From Bacillota bacterium (GTDB taxonomy: Bacteria; Bacillota; Clostridia; Lachnospirales; Lachnospiraceae), in NCBI GenBank assembly GCA_023411555.1, contig JAEYOQ010000025.1, positions 1 to 64,000 on the forward strand: a stretch of DNA of 64,000 nucleotides, read 5' to 3'. Both the position numbers and the translations under genes were made by a program. The notes under the pieces are model-generated. The model ran no database searches. It was not told the origin of the DNA and worked only from the letters and a program-made list of their open reading frames with translations. Positions 62,339-64,000 of this stretch are shown here, in pieces (position 1 is the stretch's first letter; the number at the start of each line of letters is the position of its first letter).

Positions 62339-62794
62339 ATGAATATATCAGAAAAAATATTAAATTTAAGAAAAGCAAATAATCTAACACAAGAGGAATT
62401 GGCAGAACAACTTAATGTTTCGAGGCAATCAATATCAAAATGGGAATCTGAACAAGCAATACCTGAAGTAGATAAGCTTATAGCATTGAGCGAATTTTTT
62501 AAAGTTTCAACAGACTATCTTTTAAAGCCATCTCAAATAGATGAACTTTCAATAAAAACAGAGATATTAGAGAAACAGCAAAAAGAAATTATGCTGAAAG
62601 AGGATAGACGAAGCAAATCCATATATTGTATTTTAAGCTGTTTAGCTATTTATTTAGTAACTTTTGCAGTATATATTGTAGGTCATTTTTATTTTAATAT
62701 ATGGAATCCATCTGTAATTTTTTCAGAATTTCTTGTTGCCACAGCTCTAGCAATTTTTGTATGTTTGAAACATATTAAAAATAGTAAAAAATAA
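62339..62794 (+). CDS. XRE-family regulator with C-terminal membrane helices
   Basis: A 151-residue protein. The N-terminal Cro/C1-type helix-turn-helix (residues 1-62) reads ILNLRKANNLTQEELAEQLNVSRQSISKWESEQAIPEVDKLI. A short coiled stretch (70-90) and two hydrophobic helices (about 96-118 and 125-142) follow. Membrane-tethered XRE proteins of this kind are common in clostridia and may sense envelope stress. ATG 62339 after GAAGGAGG. AT-rich, intact, in the accessory region. Confidence 0.92.
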   Translation: MNISEKILNLRKANNLTQEELAEQLNVSRQSISKWESEQAIPEVDKLIALSEFFKVSTDYLLKPSQIDELSIKTEILEKQQKEIMLKEDRRSKSIYCILSCLAIYLVTFAVYIVGHFYFNIWNPSVIFSEFLVATALAIFVCLKHIKNSKK

Positions 62795-62879
62795 ATAATT
62801 ACTAAAAATACAGTTTCCTATTTGTTTATATATATTATTGGATTCATGAGTACTTAATTGAGTACGTAAAAATTGGGTG

Positions 62880-62897
62880 TGATTGGTACTCTCACAG
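62880..62897 (+). repeat. Modular repeat, short copy D
   Basis: TGATTGGTACTCTCACAG, identical to part of copy E (63930 region). 62795-63142 holds no other feature. Confidence 0.55.
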
Positions 62898-63142
62898 CAA
62901 AATAACCGTTTAAACATTTTTAACATACGGGTAAACGTTATCTTTTTTGATATAAGGGAAGTGTAAACTCTGGAAAAAATTACAAATACCATGCTTTCTG
63001 TATAAATTAATTTGACTTCCTATTTTAGGGAATTTATAATTAAGAGATCTATAAAGCTTGGAGACTTTAGAGAAATACTCTGTTTTATCTATAAGTTCTA
63101 CTTGCGATCAAGATAATAGTGGAAAATGAGAGGTTAAGTATA

Positions 63143-63776
63143 ATGAACATAGGAATAATAGGGGATGTACATGGTAATTATAATGCACTTAAATTAGTTA
63201 TAGATGATATGGAAATGAGCAAAATTGATTCAGTCATAGTACTCGGAGATATAATATTTTGGGGGGGAAGAACCACAAAAGTGCTTTGATCTAATTAAGG
63301 AATTAAAACCAATAGTATGGATTAAAGGGAATACAGATGATTGGTTTAATGAGATTGACGAAGATTTTCAGCCTAAAGATGAAAAGGAGAATAGAATTTA
63401 TAGAGAATTTATAAAAATAAATAAAATGGTTTCTGAAGAAATAATCCAGACAATAAAAGTCTTAAAAGACAAAGAGGAAATCACAATTAATGAAAAAAAA
63501 ATCCTATGTGTTCATGGTTCAGATAGGAATATAAATGAACCTATCGGTATTATGACTTCGCAAAAAGATATGTATGAACTTATCAATCGGCTTAGATATG
63601 ATATTCTGCTATGTTCACATACACATACGCCATTTATAGTAGCATCTTCAGGAAAATTAATTATGAATGTAGGAAGTGTTGGATTACCAAATGATGACCC
63701 AAAAGCTTCCTATGGAATCTTAAGATTTGATGGAGATAATCTTGAGTATGGTATTAGACGAATTAAGATAAACTAG
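63143..63776 (+). pseudogene. YfcE/MJ0936-type metallophosphoesterase, frameshifted in a G7 run
   Basis: ATG 63143. The first frame reads MNIGIIGDVHGNYNALKLVI...VIVLGDIIFWGG (metal ligands in GDVHGN and LGDI) and goes out of frame at seven G (63261-63267). Removing one G restores WGEEPQKCFDLIKELKPIVWIKGNTDDW (motif GNTD), CVHGS, LLCSHTHTPF and GSVGLPNDDPKASYGI to the stop at 63776. The restored protein is about 210 residues, normal for the family. Either a sequencing error, slippage-driven phase variation, or a recent mutation. Confidence 0.85.
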
Positions 63777-63815
63777 CAAGCAAACCACCTATTTATCAGT
63801 GTTTTTGTATGTGGG

Positions 63816-64000
63816 TTTTATTCGAATGTCTCCGCTCCACTCCGGTCCGAGCAAAACCGAGGTCCCAGGACCTCGTGCTTTATAAAATGAGTTCATCCAA
63901 AAGGATGGACTTTTTTATTCTGTCTGAAACATGATTGGTACTCTCACAGAGTAAGACTAATGGCTTTACGAAGGCAAATGTAATCTGACTGAGTCAAGAC
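63816..64000 (+). repeat. Modular repeat, copy E (runs off the window)
   Basis: TTCGAATGTCTCCGCTCCAC, the hairpin CGAGGTCC-CA-GGACCTCG (63858-63875), the terminator module GTTCATCC-AAAA-GGATGGAC-TTTTTT, TGATTGGTACTCTCACAG, GGCTTTACGAAGGCA and TGTAATCTGACTGAGTCAAG. At the window end it is about to repeat the GGAGTCGCGG module, so a further copy probably follows. Confidence 0.75.

Noticed and set aside
1..64000. CRISPR arrays or a replication origin
   Set aside because: No regularly spaced identical repeats and no DnaA-box cluster seen; the repeats after 56 kb are irregular and modular.

Overview
The window is a piece of a low-GC Gram-positive chromosome, most likely an anaerobic, probably spore-forming member of the Clostridia close to Lachnospiraceae. 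The evidence is a FabK/FabT-type fatty acid operon, a type III glutamine synthetase, rubrerythrin, DUF5721, DUF6320, DUF1540 and YesL-type proteins, GGAGG ribosome binding sites almost everywhere, and sigma-A promoters with 17-base spacers. I could not run searches. Family calls rest on motifs, length and context.

Layout. Bases 1-6.9 kb: htpG (cut by the window edge) with a perfect CIRCE operator, then a four-gene minus-strand operon (HSL-type esterase, HxxxD acyltransferase, zinc-ribbon membrane protein DUF6320, TraX-like membrane protein) behind its own promoter. 6.9-15 kb: aldo/keto reductase, a two-helix membrane protein, an SGNH hydrolase, an ABC-F ATPase with an eroded second ATP site, a C39-like cysteine peptidase, two overlapping flavodoxin-fold genes, and a CPA-family antiporter behind a fluoride riboswitch. 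15-25.5 kb: a complete type II fatty acid synthesis operon (fabT-fabH-acpP-fabK-fabD-fabG-fabF-accB-fabZ-accC-accD-accA) with a FabT-type palindrome over the promoter. 25.7-35.8 kb: glnA type III with a terminator in its leader, a YesL-type protein, rubrerythrin, a chemotaxis receptor, and a serC-serA-DUF1015 operon. 35.6-47 kb: ilvD-ilvB, a PhoP-box-preceded Pit transporter with its DUF47 partner, an AI-2E/YtvI permease, DUF1540, a LysM protein and leuB-leuC-leuD. 47-56 kb: a LysR regulator divergent from leu, an SH3 lipoprotein, mutY, a heterodimeric ABC exporter, an AraC regulator and a nitroreductase.

From 56.1 kb on the character changes. A tRNA-Gly(GCC) is followed by a second, interrupted copy of its 3' end, by integrase-arm-like direct repeats, and by 8 kb of AT-rich accessory DNA. 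This holds an AraC/GyrI-type regulator, two broken methyltransferases, an argS, an IS66 relic, an XRE regulator and a frameshifted phosphoesterase. At least five copies of a modular repeat lie between them; three of these copies carry part of a tRNA-like T-arm sequence (only TTCGAAT in the last). It looks like an eroded integration hot spot.

The most interesting signals are these: (1) an 18-residue leader peptide with four Arg codons within five positions, followed by competing hairpins and a terminator, in front of the accessory argS; (2) the tRNA-Gly-derived repeat family; (3) a fluoride riboswitch in front of a cation/proton antiporter-family gene; (4) a triple 11-base-phased PhoP box before the phosphate transporter; (5) the esterase/acyltransferase/DUF6320/TraX operon, which looks like an uncharacterised envelope acylation system; (6) tandem duplication of the leuD 3' end.
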